Origin: Straminergon stramineum
Taxonomy: Eukaryota > Streptophyta > Bryopsida > Hypnales > Calliergonaceae
Assembly (NCBI GenBank): GCA_963920665.1
Contig: OY987263.1
Location: 24,416,547 to 24,480,546, forward strand
Length of the DNA: 64,000 nucleotides
Direction: 5' to 3'
In this document: one piece after another, positions 24,178-37,900 of the stretch
Layout of the letters: each line of letters begins with the position of its first letter
Numbering within the stretch: position 1 is the stretch's first letter
The notes under the pieces: model-generated
Told to the model about the DNA's origin: nothing
What the model saw: only the letters and a program-made list of their open reading frames with translations
Databases searched by the model: none
Translations under genes and position numbers: made by a program

Positions 24178-24427
24178 TTAACCCCTCAAGGCCCAAGGAA
24201 CCTGTTTTAGGCCTCTCACATATTCAATAGGTCAAAGTTATAGCTTCATTTTCCTACATTATAAGAAATATATCTAAGTGAATTTCATATTATGATGTTC
24301 ATATTGAGTGGGGAAGTTCAAAAGTAAAATTGACATCATGTAATAAGCTTGATATACAATACATAGTGTCAATCAAAGTTCAAACTTGTGAAAAAATACA
24401 AAAATTGTTGGGGCCTTGGGGGGTTAA
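24178..24427. mobile_element. Short TIR element, TTAACCCC termini
   Basis: The left end TTAACCCCTCAAGGCCCAA (from 24178) and the right end TTGGGGCCTTGGGGGGTTAA (to about 24427) are reverse complements with two or three differences. It is about 250 bp and non-coding. The termini resemble those of the larger elements at 56218-57175 and 59162-59796. Confidence 0.6.
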
Positions 24428-25049
24428 GAATTGCCCTTATAGAAGTGCTAGAAATAGTGCAGAGGGTAGTTCATATGGAAGAAATTCTAGGTACTGATAG
24501 ATTGTTGTCCTACATGCATGATTTTTGAGTTCTCATTAGGTGAAAGGGGTGGCTAGAATGTGTGCTCTTCACTCATAAATGAGTTCTTAAATAAGATACT
24601 TTGAGCTAAATTTGAAATGTGGTTAATGGAGTGCAATAAAATCTTATTAATAGTGGGGAGTGAATTGTGAAGTAATGACTCATCAAACTTTTTAGTAAAG
24701 AGTATAGACATGCCCATGGTGTCATTTTGACATCAAGTGGACACATGAAGGACTCACAAGAACAACCTAAGCATCATATTTATCACTTTCTAGACTCACT
24801 TGTTCTATTGAAAGCCATGCTTTCATTGATTACTAGTGGAGCCTATGAGCATAAGTAGTGACCTACACCCCTTCTACTTTGAATAATCATCTCTAATTCA
24901 TGCACAAACAAAATTTTTTGATAAAAATTGTCACTGACGTGTTCTTCATTTTTTTCCTAGCCAAAAAATGAGATAAATATTTCCAATTACAGATTTCTTC
25001 ACAGAGGGTTGTTTTCCCTTAGATGGAGGCTTTCAGAGCCTTCTACCTT

Positions 25050-26880
25050 ATCACCTTACTAAGCTACAAGTACCAGACACTTTCAAAATTACTAGTTTCT
25101 GACTAGTCACGGTCTTAGGTCAGTATTAACCGACCCACAATATGGCACAGTATTAGGGCAATTTTCCTGTTTGACCCCTTCCAGGACTTGGGTAATATGC
25201 AAAAATCTAGGCAACTTGTCTAACAGGTAGTGCAGTTGATCAAGGAATTTTATTGATTAACTTATATCCCCGGGCACCAAACAGCAAGGACAATCAACAA
25301 AGTGAACACAGTAATCTTCTTCCTAAATTCTTTTTAAAACACTCGTCAAATTGCCTATTGTAACTGTTCCAGTCCTTTTTGCTCGAATTAAGATCTGAGA
25401 TCTTTTATACTGCTTATCCCACAACATGATCAAAGTAACAGACTTGGGAATTTGTGGAGCATAGGGAAATCAATCAAAATTCCAAATTTCTCTATCCCCC
25501 AAACCATACGATTCACACCGTCATACATGAACACAAACAAAAGCAACTGTTGTATCAATCAATTATACACGCACACAAAAATCAAATCGCCTACACACAT
25601 CTGGGAACGAGTTACATCGACCATTTGTCTTATGCCAGCATATGCCTCTTTCTCACACCCGGGTGCACGAATCCAACAGATTCCACACCACGTCAATTGG
25701 TCACCACAAAGATCAATACCAACAAAATTTAAGCAATCGCACTTCTACAGCACACAACTGATTTCATTCCACTCGTTGGATCCTGCCAAGTTACAACGAC
25801 AATTGGTCTAACAATTCCTCAGCACAATTTACTGATCAAACAACTTGGGCCCGGACACTAGTTTGGATTATCATCGTCGACAAAGAATCCCGCTATCTGT
25901 TAATATTCACAGTTTCTAAGGACGGAACAATCGATCACCTGCCACGGTCTTGCTATTCCCGTACGTGCTAATATTATTCAACTTCTTTCAATTATTCCCC
26001 CTAGGCAATTGGGCGCAATACGTTTAAACTAGCCATTCGGACAATTGGTTCGTTTTTACACACCAATCAAAGATGACCTTCCATATATCTTCCAAGCTAT
26101 CAAAATCCTGGCTTTGACACACGCATAATTAGTTCCAATACCTCAGTCTATTAATCTAGAAATCACAATACCAGTTCTCCATCGCAGATTCCAATTGAGA
26201 CACTACTCGTCAAGTTTCGTGGTACGAGTGGGCGCAACTCTCGTTCTGCACTTCAGGTACTCAGCACCAAGCTCCGTCTCCACATTCTTCAATTTGTCAA
26301 GCCCGAACTCAGGCATAAGTTTCTCCAGACCAGTAACCACAGATCACACGATCACATTCACCGACTTCAACTAAACCAACAAATTGCTCCTTGAACGTAC
26401 ACAGACTGACAAATTCGCACACTAAAACTAAGCAAACTTAGCCAATTTGCCTCACTTGACCAAACATCAAAATACCCCACAACTGCATTCATTACACAGA
26501 TTCCTTCACAATTTGACCAGCTTTCCCAATACGCAAATACGCATCCAGTCAAATAGAAGCATACAAAATTAGACAACATGGACAACAGACCCCAGAGAAC
26601 TGAAATAAATCTACACGATCACTCAACACAGTCAATACCCTTATAACAACAATAAAATCCAATCACTGGATTCAAAGACAATTTGCAAATGAATTGAGAC
26701 ACACGACAAGTTGTTTTCAAAAGACGAATTCTATTGAAATTTGAAGGAGTTCACAGTTAAAAGAAGCGACAATCTGACACTCTAACAAAAAAGTGACCCA
26801 GTGAGAGGGAGAGAGAAAGAAACGAACGGCCTTGGCTATATCTACAGCACGACGTCTATTTGCTTGAAAAGCTCCCAAGT
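25050..26880 (-). repeat. Possible solo LTR or promoter-like island
   Basis: This stretch of about 1.8 kb is clearly less AT-rich than both flanks. On the minus strand it contains TATAAAAG (25402-25409) followed about 150 bp later by an AATAAA signal (about 25248), which is the order found in an LTR (TATA box, then polyadenylation site). No paired copy, TG...CA termini, target duplication or primer-binding site could be established, and no coding region accompanies it. Confidence 0.25.
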
Positions 26881-27049
26881 CAATTTGCCATAGTTCAAAT
26901 CCTGCATACTTAAGTTGTTTTAAATCTAAGTTGTCAATTAGCCTCTAATTCCTAACCAGCCTAAAAATGGTTCTTCAATTTGTTTCTAATTCCACCATAC
27001 AAGACAATTAGCCAAAAATTAAAAAGTTAAGTTGTTCACAATCATGGTA

Positions 27050-27800
27050 GGGTACACTTTGAGGGAACCAATGCGAACCTTTGGGTTTCAATTATTTTTT
27101 GAAACAAAGGCCAAAAGAATTTTGATTTTTTTATACGAAATAGTTGGAAGGTTCTTCAGGCAACCAATGATGGGACTCACAAAACCAAGTGGAATGTAGG
27201 GTGTACTTCCCGACCTTAGGGTGGGATCCGCAATGAACTCAATGCCTTTTTAATTGAGGGAGTTGAATTGTTTTTGAGGAAACCAATAGGAACCTTTGGG
27301 GATCAATTAATTCTTGAAACAATGTTCAAAAGAATTTTGGCTTGGAATTTTTTTTTCATTTGAGAGAGTTGAATTTTTTTTGAGGCAACCAATGGGACCT
27401 ATGAAAATGAGTGGAAAGTAGGGCCCACTTTACAACTATAATTTGTATCTTTGGAGGTTTTTGTGTTTAAGAATTGATAGGGTTCAATACTAGCTATTGG
27501 TCAACATACACCTCCAAAGTCTACCATAACAAGTTTATTGTTGTCAAGACTTCCATGTCAATAGACTTATAACCTTGAAAAGATAAGTCTATGACCATTT
27601 TTCCAAACTCTAGTATACAACTATCTATGAATGAGGTTTTTTGTATTTGTATTCTAGAGATGGAGTTACCTATCTCTTACAAGTCATAAAAATTCACATT
27701 CTTTTGTGAAAATATGAAATTACTATGAATTTCTCAATAAACTATGAAACAATTCATATCAAATGCTTAATTGCTTATATATGCTCAAAAAATCTAAAAA
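27050..27800 (-). repeat. Dispersed repeat family B, inverted copy with internal iteration
   Basis: This is the inverted relative of 21590-22330. A module containing GAGGCAACCAATGGGACC or a close variant recurs about four times (near 27053, 27150, 27270 and 27385), usually preceded by GAGTTGAATT. A segment near 27490-27600 also matches the reverse complement of 23320-23430 (CTTTGGAGGTGTATG block). Non-coding. Confidence 0.6.
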
Positions 27801-30756
27801 AATTCCTACAAGTGTACAATATAGTATTGGGAATATCGTGACACAATTTTTTTACAGTATCGTTCTAATTCTAAATTAATAAACCAAGAGTCCATGGTTA
27901 TAGGCTTGAAGTTCAAATTGCTATAAAATATTCAATATTAGAATTTTAAAAATAGAATTGGATGAAGAACTAAGCTTGATAAGATTCATTTCATTAGTTG
28001 GATTCGAATTCATTTCTTTGGACCATATCTCAAAAATCCTCAAAAAAAGTCATTAAACCGCATTCATTGAAAATGTCCACCCTAGAGCTTCCCTAAAATC
28101 ATCTAGAAGACACTATTCCAACTCAAGGACTCCATAGTTAACATAAGACACTAAATAAATCTTTGTCCTTTTAAAATATATTTTAAGAATTGAAATCCAA
28201 CCTCTTCAATGGAAGATGCATTTTATAAAATTTTCAACCTATGTTTGAATCATAAAAAAATAATTTTTGAGGATTTTTATATAAGATTTTGTGTTTTCCA
28301 AAACCATAGGGATTCTTATAGAAGATTTTTTTCCCTCAAACTTTACACTTAAAATTGCCAAAATAAGCACTAGGGCTCTACTCTCTCCATTCTATTAGTG
28401 ACCACCGACTCAAGGTTCCAAGATTTTATTATTAAAAATATTAGAGATATGGTTCAAACAAGATGATGTTTTTTGGTTGATTTTCTATATTTTGTAGATT
28501 TTCATACAAATATCAAAGCCTTGAAAGAATGGTCATCGTTATTTGCCTTCAAGAGTAGAGAGAAATTTCCATTGTTGAGGTACTTTTGCATGTGCACCTT
28601 CATGAAGGAGACAATGTGTATTGACATCTCAAATGAGATACTGAACGTAATGTTTGTCATGTATAATATTACATAGAGCCCACAAGAGGATCTCTAAGGA
28701 TGCTTCATAATGTCAATGTATTGGTACAAGACACATTTGTGGCTTGGCAATAGATCCTCCAATCAAGCCTAAACTTCAAGAAGCAATTGTTGTGTATGTA
28801 GCATCATCTAGTTATAAATGGTTGTGGGCGCTTGATTCCCACCCTTGGAATTAAGTGAACACAATTGGGTTCTTATGTTGTAAATTGTCCTATGGGGGTT
28901 TATATGTCAAATCCAAAATACGCCTTCCAAGCAATAAGTCTTTAGTATCCAAGTTCTACTTTGAAATCCTTAATTGTAAACTTAACCCACTTCAAACAAA
29001 TTAATAACGATTTTCAGCCTTAGGATTTATCTCCCAAGTTAGGCCTATAGAGGATTAATCAATCAAAAGAACAAAGTAGGTTAGGTTATAGGGTATTTAA
29101 TACCCTTTCCAAAATGATAAAGAACTCTTAAATCCAACTTTCCTATGATTGTGGATGAAGTTTGGTTTCTAATCTAATGGTTAAAACTTCATCCGTCGTT
29201 TAATTCTATTTTAACTATCCAAATCCGCTTTGAGTTTTTGAATTATTTCTTAATTTTTATCTTCTTCCTAAATTCTGAAATCCACTTGGTTTGGTCAACT
29301 CAAGTTGACTTTCATCCAAATCCTCCCTAATTGTGATCAATTCTTCATCCTACTTTAATTTCTTCAATACTAACCTATTTCCTAAAGTTAAATAAGTTTT
29401 GGAACCCTGAAATTATGCTTTAAAAGATTTTAATCCTAAATTGTTCCTAAGATTCCTTCAAAAGATTCTTTTTAATTCATTGTTGATCTACTACGTTTTT
29501 TTTAAATTTTATCCTACTTGCTATTTTTAGGATTAAGTAAATTCAAAAGTAAAATTCATTTAAAGTTACCTTCAAAAAAGGTTAAACACTTATACTTTTG
29601 ACTTTTCTAGCAAAAGTTATTCACAAATGAAGTTTGACTAGCAACTAGTTCATCAAACTTTATCCATTGATTTCTTTTACCTTCTACTTTGGAAATTGAC
29701 TTTTCTTTTTAATTCTTACTTCTATTTCTACTCTAGATTCTAAGATTCTTTCCTTGATTTTTTTGGATGATTTCCTAATTTTTCATCCAAATTTCAACTA
29801 CTTTTCATTCAAGTGTAAATTTTGGAGGTTTTGTCTATTTTTTATGTTTAATGACTTTTTGTAAAGCTACTCGTTTTTCCTAACTATGTTTAAGCTCAAA
29901 TCCTACTTTTCTAATAGTCCTAATGGACTGAATCTACTTCCTAACTTCTACCGCTAATGTTTGACTTTAATTGACTAATTTTTGTGAAAGATGAGCAAAA
30001 TGGAGAAAGTATTCAAAGACTAACCTCAAATTCTGTGAGCTCGATGAATGTGTCCTTCTCTTCCCCTTCCATAATTTCAATATGGTTCCTATTGACCTCG
30101 ATTCGTAATTTTGGGGGTGTTTGGTGTCGTAATTTGAACGCAATGTAAGGCCAAATTGCTCTAATTCTTCCTCCTTTGTCTTCCAATCTTTCCTTCTTCT
30201 AAATGCTCTTTAGATTTTTTCTTTATCTTCTAATTTTCTATTTTCTTTTCCAAGTGTTTTTTCTAAGTCAAATACTACAAAATCTAATAGAATCTAATCT
30301 CTCTAAATGTGTGCTAAATAGGTTGAAACTCTACTAAGGCTTCCAAACAAGCCTTCTAACCTTTTTCCACTTATAACTAAAGTCAAGAACTTCTCCAAAG
30401 TCGAGATATTCTTTGGTTTGTTTTTTCTATTTGTCTCCTAATCTAAAATAACTATGGTTTTTAAAGTCAAATATGCTTAAGGAGTGGCTCCCCTTGCACT
30501 ATTATCTTCTTCCTCCAAACTTAAGTCATCAATTGACATAACCCAACTTCATTCTATAAGCTTAAGTTCCAAAGTTATAGAGCCAGAGTGAGAATTGTAA
30601 GGCAAACAACAAAATGGGTTGGATTTTGCAAATGGAGATCTTGATCTGGAGTGGAGCTGGAGTTGAGGGGGAATCAACAAGGTAAGTCAACCTAGTTGAC
30701 TCTAGAGCACTAAGTTGTAATCCTTCCCATCTAGCCTCTTGAATGGAGTTAGTTAA
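27801..30756. other. AT-rich desert, nothing recognised
   Basis: No ORF with recognisable content, no paired repeat and no RNA gene were found. Confidence 0.4.
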
Positions 30757-31066
30757 CTCTGGACCTCTCAATTTCAGAAATTCCTTGCTCTCTGGACCCT
30801 CTCAAAACTCTGAAATTTCCTCGCTCTAGACCTCTCAATTTCTGAAATTTCTTTGGCTCTCTAGACCCTCTCAAAACTTTGAAATTTCCTTTGACTCTCG
30901 ACCTCTCAATTTCTGAAATTCCCTTGATTCTCTGGACCTTCTCAAAATGTGAAATTCCTTTAGCTCTTTGGACCCTCTCAAAACTCTGAAATTTCCTTTG
31001 CTCTAGAGACTCTCTAAAATTCTGAAATTTTCCTTGACTCTGGATCCTCTCAAATTCTGAAATTTT
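30757..31066. repeat. Minisatellite, about nine units of about 34 bp
   Basis: Tandem units follow the pattern CTCTGGACC(C)TCTCAA then (A)CTCTGAAATTTCCTT. The first six units alternate between a shorter form (CTCAATTTCTGAAATT) and a longer form (CTCAAAACTCTGAAATT), giving a dimeric period of about 69 bp. No reading frame stays open. Confidence 0.85.
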
Positions 31067-32904
31067 GGCTTAACCTTGGAACGACCATTGGGTACCATAA
31101 TTGGGGCAGTGTATGTAGAGAATATGGTAAGGAGTTACAAATTTCAAAAAAACTAGGCACTACAATTGAGTGACATTAGACCATGTTGATTGAAGTGTTA
31201 GATAGCAACTTCTCTCATGAAAAACTGTTAGGGATTCAAGTAGGGTATTCAAGGGACTAAGCATACTTTGTGGTTGCCCAAAACACAATTGCAATGGTTG
31301 AATATAGATACAGAATTTTAGGAAAATCAGGAGGGGGTTTCATAGCAATTAAACTAGTGGATTGAATGTAAACATTGGTCTAAACTTGAAAAAAAAATTC
31401 TTAACAAAATCCCACTTTTATCTCCACATACCAAATCACATGGATTGTAGCTGCTACGCTTAGGTGACTCGGCAATGCATCGAGTGGGAGACATGTATGC
31501 AACAACGTGCATGGAGAATAAGAGTTGAACATACTAACTATTTTGATTGAGGATTGCAACACATAGCAACGTGGCAATTTTGATGATTGAGTGATGTTGG
31601 GGAAATGATAATAAATGGCTCACATCTAACATGGACACATTTGGAAGCATTTGTCCACCTTCACAAGCAAGTTTCCCACTGCCTCACTATAGAATATTAA
31701 AGTTGTAGCCTCTAAACTTTCTAAGCCTCTGAAATCACCATTAGTAAATTGAAATGATATCATATGAAAATCCTTGGTTAGCTTCGTGTAGTTCGATCGA
31801 TTGTATATTCGTGACAATTACAATGTACAACTTTGTTTGTGCACATGGCCATTGTGAGGGAGCTAGCCAATGGTCAACACTCAACACTGTCTAGATTTTT
31901 TTGAAGGAACTTAGGCAAGGGTTTGTTGGAAACGTAGGTAGTGCCTTTCACACACAATCATGCCATTTGCATGCAAGAAGATCCGATACCAATGCAAACA
32001 CAGAACCAACTTCATTCAAGTCTTCTTCGCAGTCCAACTTCATTTTTTCATGAACTTTTTCCATGCAACTCCTTGTAGTGATTGTCTCGATTCCATCTCT
32101 TCAAATTATGCATTTCTATGAAGTTATCTACTCTATCTAAGTTGTAGTGTGTAGTGGTCCATCCCACCCAACAACCATATCCACATTTGCAATCGTGGGC
32201 TCGGTGATGTACCGACTTGCCTGCACATACAACCAAATCCAGTACCATAGGCTCATAATTGTACAAAATGTGGCCACAAAGGGCGCCATGGTTGTTCAAG
32301 GGTTAAAGAATTAACTATAGAAAAAGGGTCAAGTCTTGTGTCCAAATATTAAAAATCAAAATGGCTAGTACCCTTCGGAGGGCGTCCAAATTCTAGTCCT
32401 ATGCACATATATGTGCATGCCAAAAATGGTTGGCCTTGGTTCAAAACTCTCATAACAACCCAATTCCCCAGACTGACAGGCCCCTCGGTAAGCGTATTGT
32501 ATATCAACTGTGCCTTGCCTGACGACTATTTGGCTACTGGTTTGGTTGGTTGAATTTGACTTGGCCAAGTTTTTTAGAACTTTCACCAAATCTTGGTGAT
32601 TACTCCAACACTTTGGGTCTCCGTAGGGGAACCCTTAAATAAAAGAAAAACTGGAAAATTTATAGTGAAGAGTGAAGCTTCATCGTCTAGGATGTTAAGC
32701 CCCAAATTTTAAAGACTAAAATTAGTCTTAGGTTCAAAGTTTCGCCATACAAGGTGTTTTAAGCCCCGATTTGAATACAAAAGCAATGAAAATACATTAG
32801 AGAATGTGCCTATAGGCGCAAGCTTTGTCGTGTAGTGGGTTAACACCATGTTATAAGACACAAAACTAGAAATTAGTTGGAACTTGAAGTTCTGGTTAGT
32901 ACAA
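31067..32904. other. Intergenic, nothing recognised
   Basis: Mixed composition with only short chance-like ORFs on the minus strand. No repeat partner found in the window. Confidence 0.35.
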
Positions 32905-33070
32905 ATACACTACAAGAAAATAGGGGTATAAATGACTTGTCCACAATGACTGCACCGACAACAATGACTGCACCGACAACAATGACTACAAAATAGTCAT
33001 TTTGGAGTCATTGTTGTTGGTGCAGTCATTGTGGACAAGTCATTTATACCCCCATTTTCTTGTAGTGATA
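32905..33070. mobile_element. CACTA-type (CMC/EnSpm) MITE with ATA target duplication
   Basis: A 160-bp element (32908-33067) starts CACTACAAGAAAAT and ends ATTTTCTTGTAGTG, the classic CACTA transposon terminus. It is flanked by ATA on both sides (32905-32907, 33068-33070), the 3-bp duplication expected of this superfamily. The arms fold back almost completely and share GACTTGTCCACAATGACTGC. The left arm has an internal duplication of a CAATGACTGCACCGACAA unit. Non-coding and non-autonomous. Confidence 0.9.
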
Positions 33071-34499
33071 ACAACCAAATAGTAATGACTAGTTTGTAGG
33101 ACTTTAGAGAATTGCAACAAACATCACCTCCCAAATGGCTTGATGACTAACAATTGGACCACAATTTCTTTACGTTAAGGCTTTAGGGGGGATTTTCAAC
33201 ACAAAGTGTGTGAAATCCTCACCAAAAAAGCTTGGTAGGAAATTAAGACTCAGAACACAAAGATTGTTAGTAAATCGCTTAGAAAACTTCTACAATAGCT
33301 TAATCATTTCAAAGGGACCTCCACGTCTTTTGAAAGAGCTTTAATAACATCAACAATGGGAGCTGAAATACTCAAAAATAACTTCAAAAGCAAGTGTTTT
33401 GGTCTAAGTGACCAAAAATCCAACAATGTCAACGAGTTTGACGGAAACAAAATGCAACCAAAGAAAAAGAGGTTCTTCAAAATGAAGAAAAGGGGGTGCA
33501 AAGTGAGAGGAAGGGAGGCCTTTTATACATTTCTAAGGCCTCCTCCCCCCTCAAGTTACCTAACAACTACTCCTAGGAAAAACCTCTAAATTAACTTTTA
33601 AATTTCTACCTTATTGCTGTGACCGCTTTAACTTTTGGAGAAATGCTCTAAATGCCAAATAGATTTCGCCATAGTCTTTAGAAGACCTAAATTTGCGTGT
33701 GGCACTCCCAACCCCCTACTTGCGGCCCATTTCACAAAGGAAAGCTAGTGTTTTGGGATATAATGAAAAAGGTCAAAAACTCAAAACTTGGAGTTTGGCT
33801 TTTCCCAAAGTTTTGACTAGCTAGGGTTGGTTTGGAGGTTTAAGAAAGTATGAAAAGAGTCCAAATTGACTTCAATCAAATGTCGTATGCTCTAGATATG
33901 TTGGTCAACTCATCGGGAATTTTGGAATTTTGTTAAAAATCATTGTTGCCACCAATTGTAGTACTTGTCAGGGTCGGAACATCTTGAAATTTGGCGGGAC
34001 ACTTATTTGTGCTAAAACACACTATCCTAATTTTTATTAGAATATTAATGCTACTTTGGTAATTTCTATAAATTTCCAAATGCCAATAAATGCGGTTGAC
34101 TTCCCATGGAGTCATCTTCTGCAATCCAAAAAATTATGAAACTTTTTGGGTAGCTTTTAGGAAGCTCCCAAATGACCATTGCAAGATTTAGGGGGGGGGA
34201 TAACTTAGAATTTTTTACCAAACAACGTGTGGCATAATATAGAGAGGTATTAATTCATGGTGTAGAAAATTTAGAAAAAACTTTGAGATAAAATACAGTG
34301 TGAAAAATCATGTATAGTCAATTATAAGTAAAATACATGTATAAATAATGCCTCATGTTTTTATTTTTTTCTAAGATAGCCTCTAAGATATGGATCCTAG
34401 GAATTTATTGGGAGTAGGTTCAATTTATGAGATTGCCAATCTACTCAGTTGGATGTAAAAACTTGACTAACTTTCTATTTTGATGGATGAAGTCTGACC
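33071..34499. other. Intergenic, nothing recognised
   Basis: No gene seen. A run of nine G at about 34191-34199 is the only notable feature. Confidence 0.35.
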
Positions 34500-34928
34500 T
34501 TTTCTCCATTGGCAGTTCATGTGGCAACTTTTAAGTGGTTAGGGTTCCCACTAAAGCCCTACTTTTGCTTCCACTACCAGGGTTTGAAGGTGGGTTTTGC
34601 ACGTTTCCTTGGCTTTGACGGCTTTGCAAATTTAGGGTTGCATTCACTTTTGGCACATGGATTACAACAGTTTAATGTGGTTATGTTTGGCAATTTAATG
34701 TAGTTTTGCTATTCTATTTGGCAGTTTAGGGTTGCATTCACTTCATTGTGGGTTACAATGATTTAGGGTGGTTTAGGTTTCTGATTTCAAGTGTTTAGGG
34801 TATTGGTTTAAGGTTCGTTGTTTGAAGAGGGTTCATGCTCTTCAAGTGAGGGTTTACCATTGACATTTTTAGATTTAGGGTTTCGCGTCATTTGGATTTT
34901 TTTGATTTGGGATCTTGTTTGGCACATC
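34500..34928 (+). repeat. Cluster of TTTAGGG motifs with a short duplication
   Basis: At least five TTTAGGG heptamers and one partial match lie between about 34537 and 34880. TTTAGGGTTGCATTCACTT occurs twice, at 34631 and 34725, 94 bp apart. They are not in tandem array, so this is not telomeric sequence. It directly precedes the decayed ORF at 34929 and may be its leader. Confidence 0.5.
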
Positions 34929-37900
34929 ATGGTGGCAACGAGGAAGAGGTACATAAAACTCTAGACATTGGAGGACGAGGGGGCGGATCCGGAGTTTTTT
35001 GGGAAGCTAAAAGTTGGGGACAACAAATCATACGTGTCATTGGGGGAGTGGCTAGGGTTTGCCAATGTGTTGGATTGGCCTTTTGAATTTTGGAATGTTG
35101 AAGACAGTTGCTAAATACGTATGAAAATTGAAGCATTAAATGACATTTTGGAGGACGTGCATGTGATACCCATGGGCTATGTGAACCCCCAACCAAGCAA
35201 GTGCCGAAGAATTGAGGTTGAAACACTTTCCAATTCGGAACCCATGGTGGATGCAAGCTATAGATTCGGGCAAGCAAATTCAGTAGTGGAGATTTTTGAA
35301 GAACCTCTTGGGTCCTCCAAGATCGATTGTGACGTTGAAGGCAATGAACACAGTGGGGTTTGCTGGAAATCAACCATCATCCCCAAAGATGTCATGGAGC
35401 GATATCTATGCCAAGTTGAGAAATTGGGGAAGGAATTAAAAGATGTATCGCTAGAAGACAACGAATGGATTCTGACATCCTGGGATCAAGATGGTGTAGG
35501 GATTGTTAAGGTACATTGCTTGGAATGCCGTAAAGATTGCGGTGGTGACAGTGGGAACTATAACAAGCCATTTTCCAAGTACTCAGCATATTAAAAATTG
35601 GTGACGAAAGTACAACGTCAATTTTTTGGATCATCCAACCTTTGTAGTCAAGAAAGGAAAGTTGATGCCCTTATCACCATCTAAGCACAAAATTAATCAA
35701 TGAGGGTGTTTCAATATTGCAAGAGGTGAATTCGGGGCTCCTTGCTAATGTACTGCCATTCACAGTAGTTGGCGATGTACAAACTCCTAACCCTGAAAGC
35801 TTCTAGTTCAAGGTAAAATGTCCCTACTGTCGTGATTTCTTGAGTGTATGCCCTCCCAAGAAGAACTTGGAAGCAAACTTGCGAAATCATTTGTTAGGTT
35901 TGAAGCATGTCGTGGTTGTTGAAGAAGCCCACGCACTACAATCAAAACCTACTGGCTTATTAATGGGAAGGCATGGGAGGCCAAGTAGATCATCCAATAC
36001 CAGTGCACGCTCAAATCAACCAGATTTGCATTCGTGGTTCAGTGGTGCATCGGGAGGGAGCGATGGAGGTATGTGTTCTACCTCAAGTCTAGATGCAAAT
36101 TTTTTGAAGTCTTTGATGTCTTGGGGCTATCGGGATTTGCACTGTGTGTACAATGGATTGAGATATGATGTTAGGGGATTGCTAAATGATTCCATTTGTG
36201 GCACAGTTTGGTTTTGTGAACCGCATCTTGTTGTGTCTATAACTGTGGGTGGGGAGGCAATAGAGATTTATGGCGCATTTCGACATAGGGAATGTATTCA
36301 GTTTTGTACTAATGGAAAAGGTTTTGGAAACTTCACATGCTCCATGTGCATTTAGATACTTCAACATAATGATTTCAAGAAGAGGGTGCTAAGAGAGGAT
36401 CATGCAATTGATAAAAGAGGCACTAGAACTATGGCAAGTGGTCAGAGAGTTGGTTATTTGACCGTTCCTAAGCTTGTTCATTATGCCAGAAACATGAGGA
36501 AACAATTCAGGTTTGAGAAACTCAACCATTGGTCAGCAAGAGCTAGAATAGTTCAATTGAAGGTCAAGCGACCAACTCTAAAGGAGATGGCAAAACAATC
36601 ATCTTCTAAACACAATTTGCTTAAATTTTGCAATAACATCCTGAATGCTCATAGAAGTGATAGAACTGGTGCTTTTGGTGGTAAACTTGCGTTGTGGGAC
36701 TTCATGAACGATGTTGCCCAGAATTTGAATCATAACAGGTAGGGGAAGCGATACTTTGAGAACACCAAATCATTTGTTCAAGTGATGAAGGTTTACAGCG
36801 GGGAAAGAATGTGTGATGTGTTTAGCTTGAATTATTTTGGACCTAATTTTAGTCCTATAAAGAGGGATCACAAAAAAGGGATTCAATTCGTACTAAGTGA
36901 GCACTCTGAACTTTTTGAGGTTGTAGCTGAAATTTATAGAAAAGCAAAACTAACGCTTGGTATTACCAGACCAGTTCCTGTAATCCTTGTTGAAGATGAA
37001 ACCAAAGTCAGGGGCTGAGTTGCTTATGAACCTAAGTAGGGTAGTTTAGCTAGTTTTTGTGGGCCAAATGCAAATCATGTTTGTGTCTCTAGTTTCAAGC
37101 CACTTGTTGGATCTTGAGAGGAGGGGTACAACATGATTCTCGACTCCTTTAGAAACAACAAGGTAGGAGGATTTGCTAGAGTTATTGTTGTAAATCCAAT
37201 GCATGATAAATTGCCTCGTCTAGTCCTAGTTGCATCTTGCACATGTAATTGTTTTGATTCAAATTGGGTTAGGAGGCAATGGGGAATTATAGATGCTTTG
37301 TAGACTACAAATTGTTTCTTTGTTGTGGGCCCTATCGTGGGACATTCCAAGGATGGAAACTCCCGCCAAAGACAATTAATGTTACAAGATTATTGAAGAA
37401 TTGTTGGTTGGGAGGGTTGGAATCTCAGTTGTTCACTTGATGAGATAGGAAATGCTTGTAGCCTACATGACCAGGATTATATTCACAATGGAAAAAAATG
37501 AATCAACCCTCTTTTACTGCAATCTGTGTCTTGCAGCTAGGTGGGGATGTGTGTACGCTTGAACATTTGGAATTTGTGTATAATTGCTTTACAATAGATG
37601 AACTCAGATTGAAGCAGGAAGAGGTGGATTGCAAAGATAGGAAGAATTGGGCTTCAGCACAACAAATATGCCAATTGAAGGTTCGGTAGTGCTTGAAACT
37701 CTTGCGTGAGTCACGTGATGTTAATAGAGAATGATGCTTGGGGATTGAAACATACTTGCAGGTCTATGCTGAAGACATAGACATTTTCTGTTCTCCAATT
37801 GCAGATTTGCGAGCTAGAATTGTATTGGCTACAAAAGTTAGTTTTTTCTTTTGCTTATGGCAATTGTGGTTGAAGCACGGTGATCATGGGGTTCTAGGTA

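Noticed and set aside
25452..25811. 119-codon ORF with Thr/Ile/His-rich content
   Set aside because: Two overlapping frames are open here, the composition is unlike protein and no motif is seen; better explained as open non-coding sequence of the GC-richer island.
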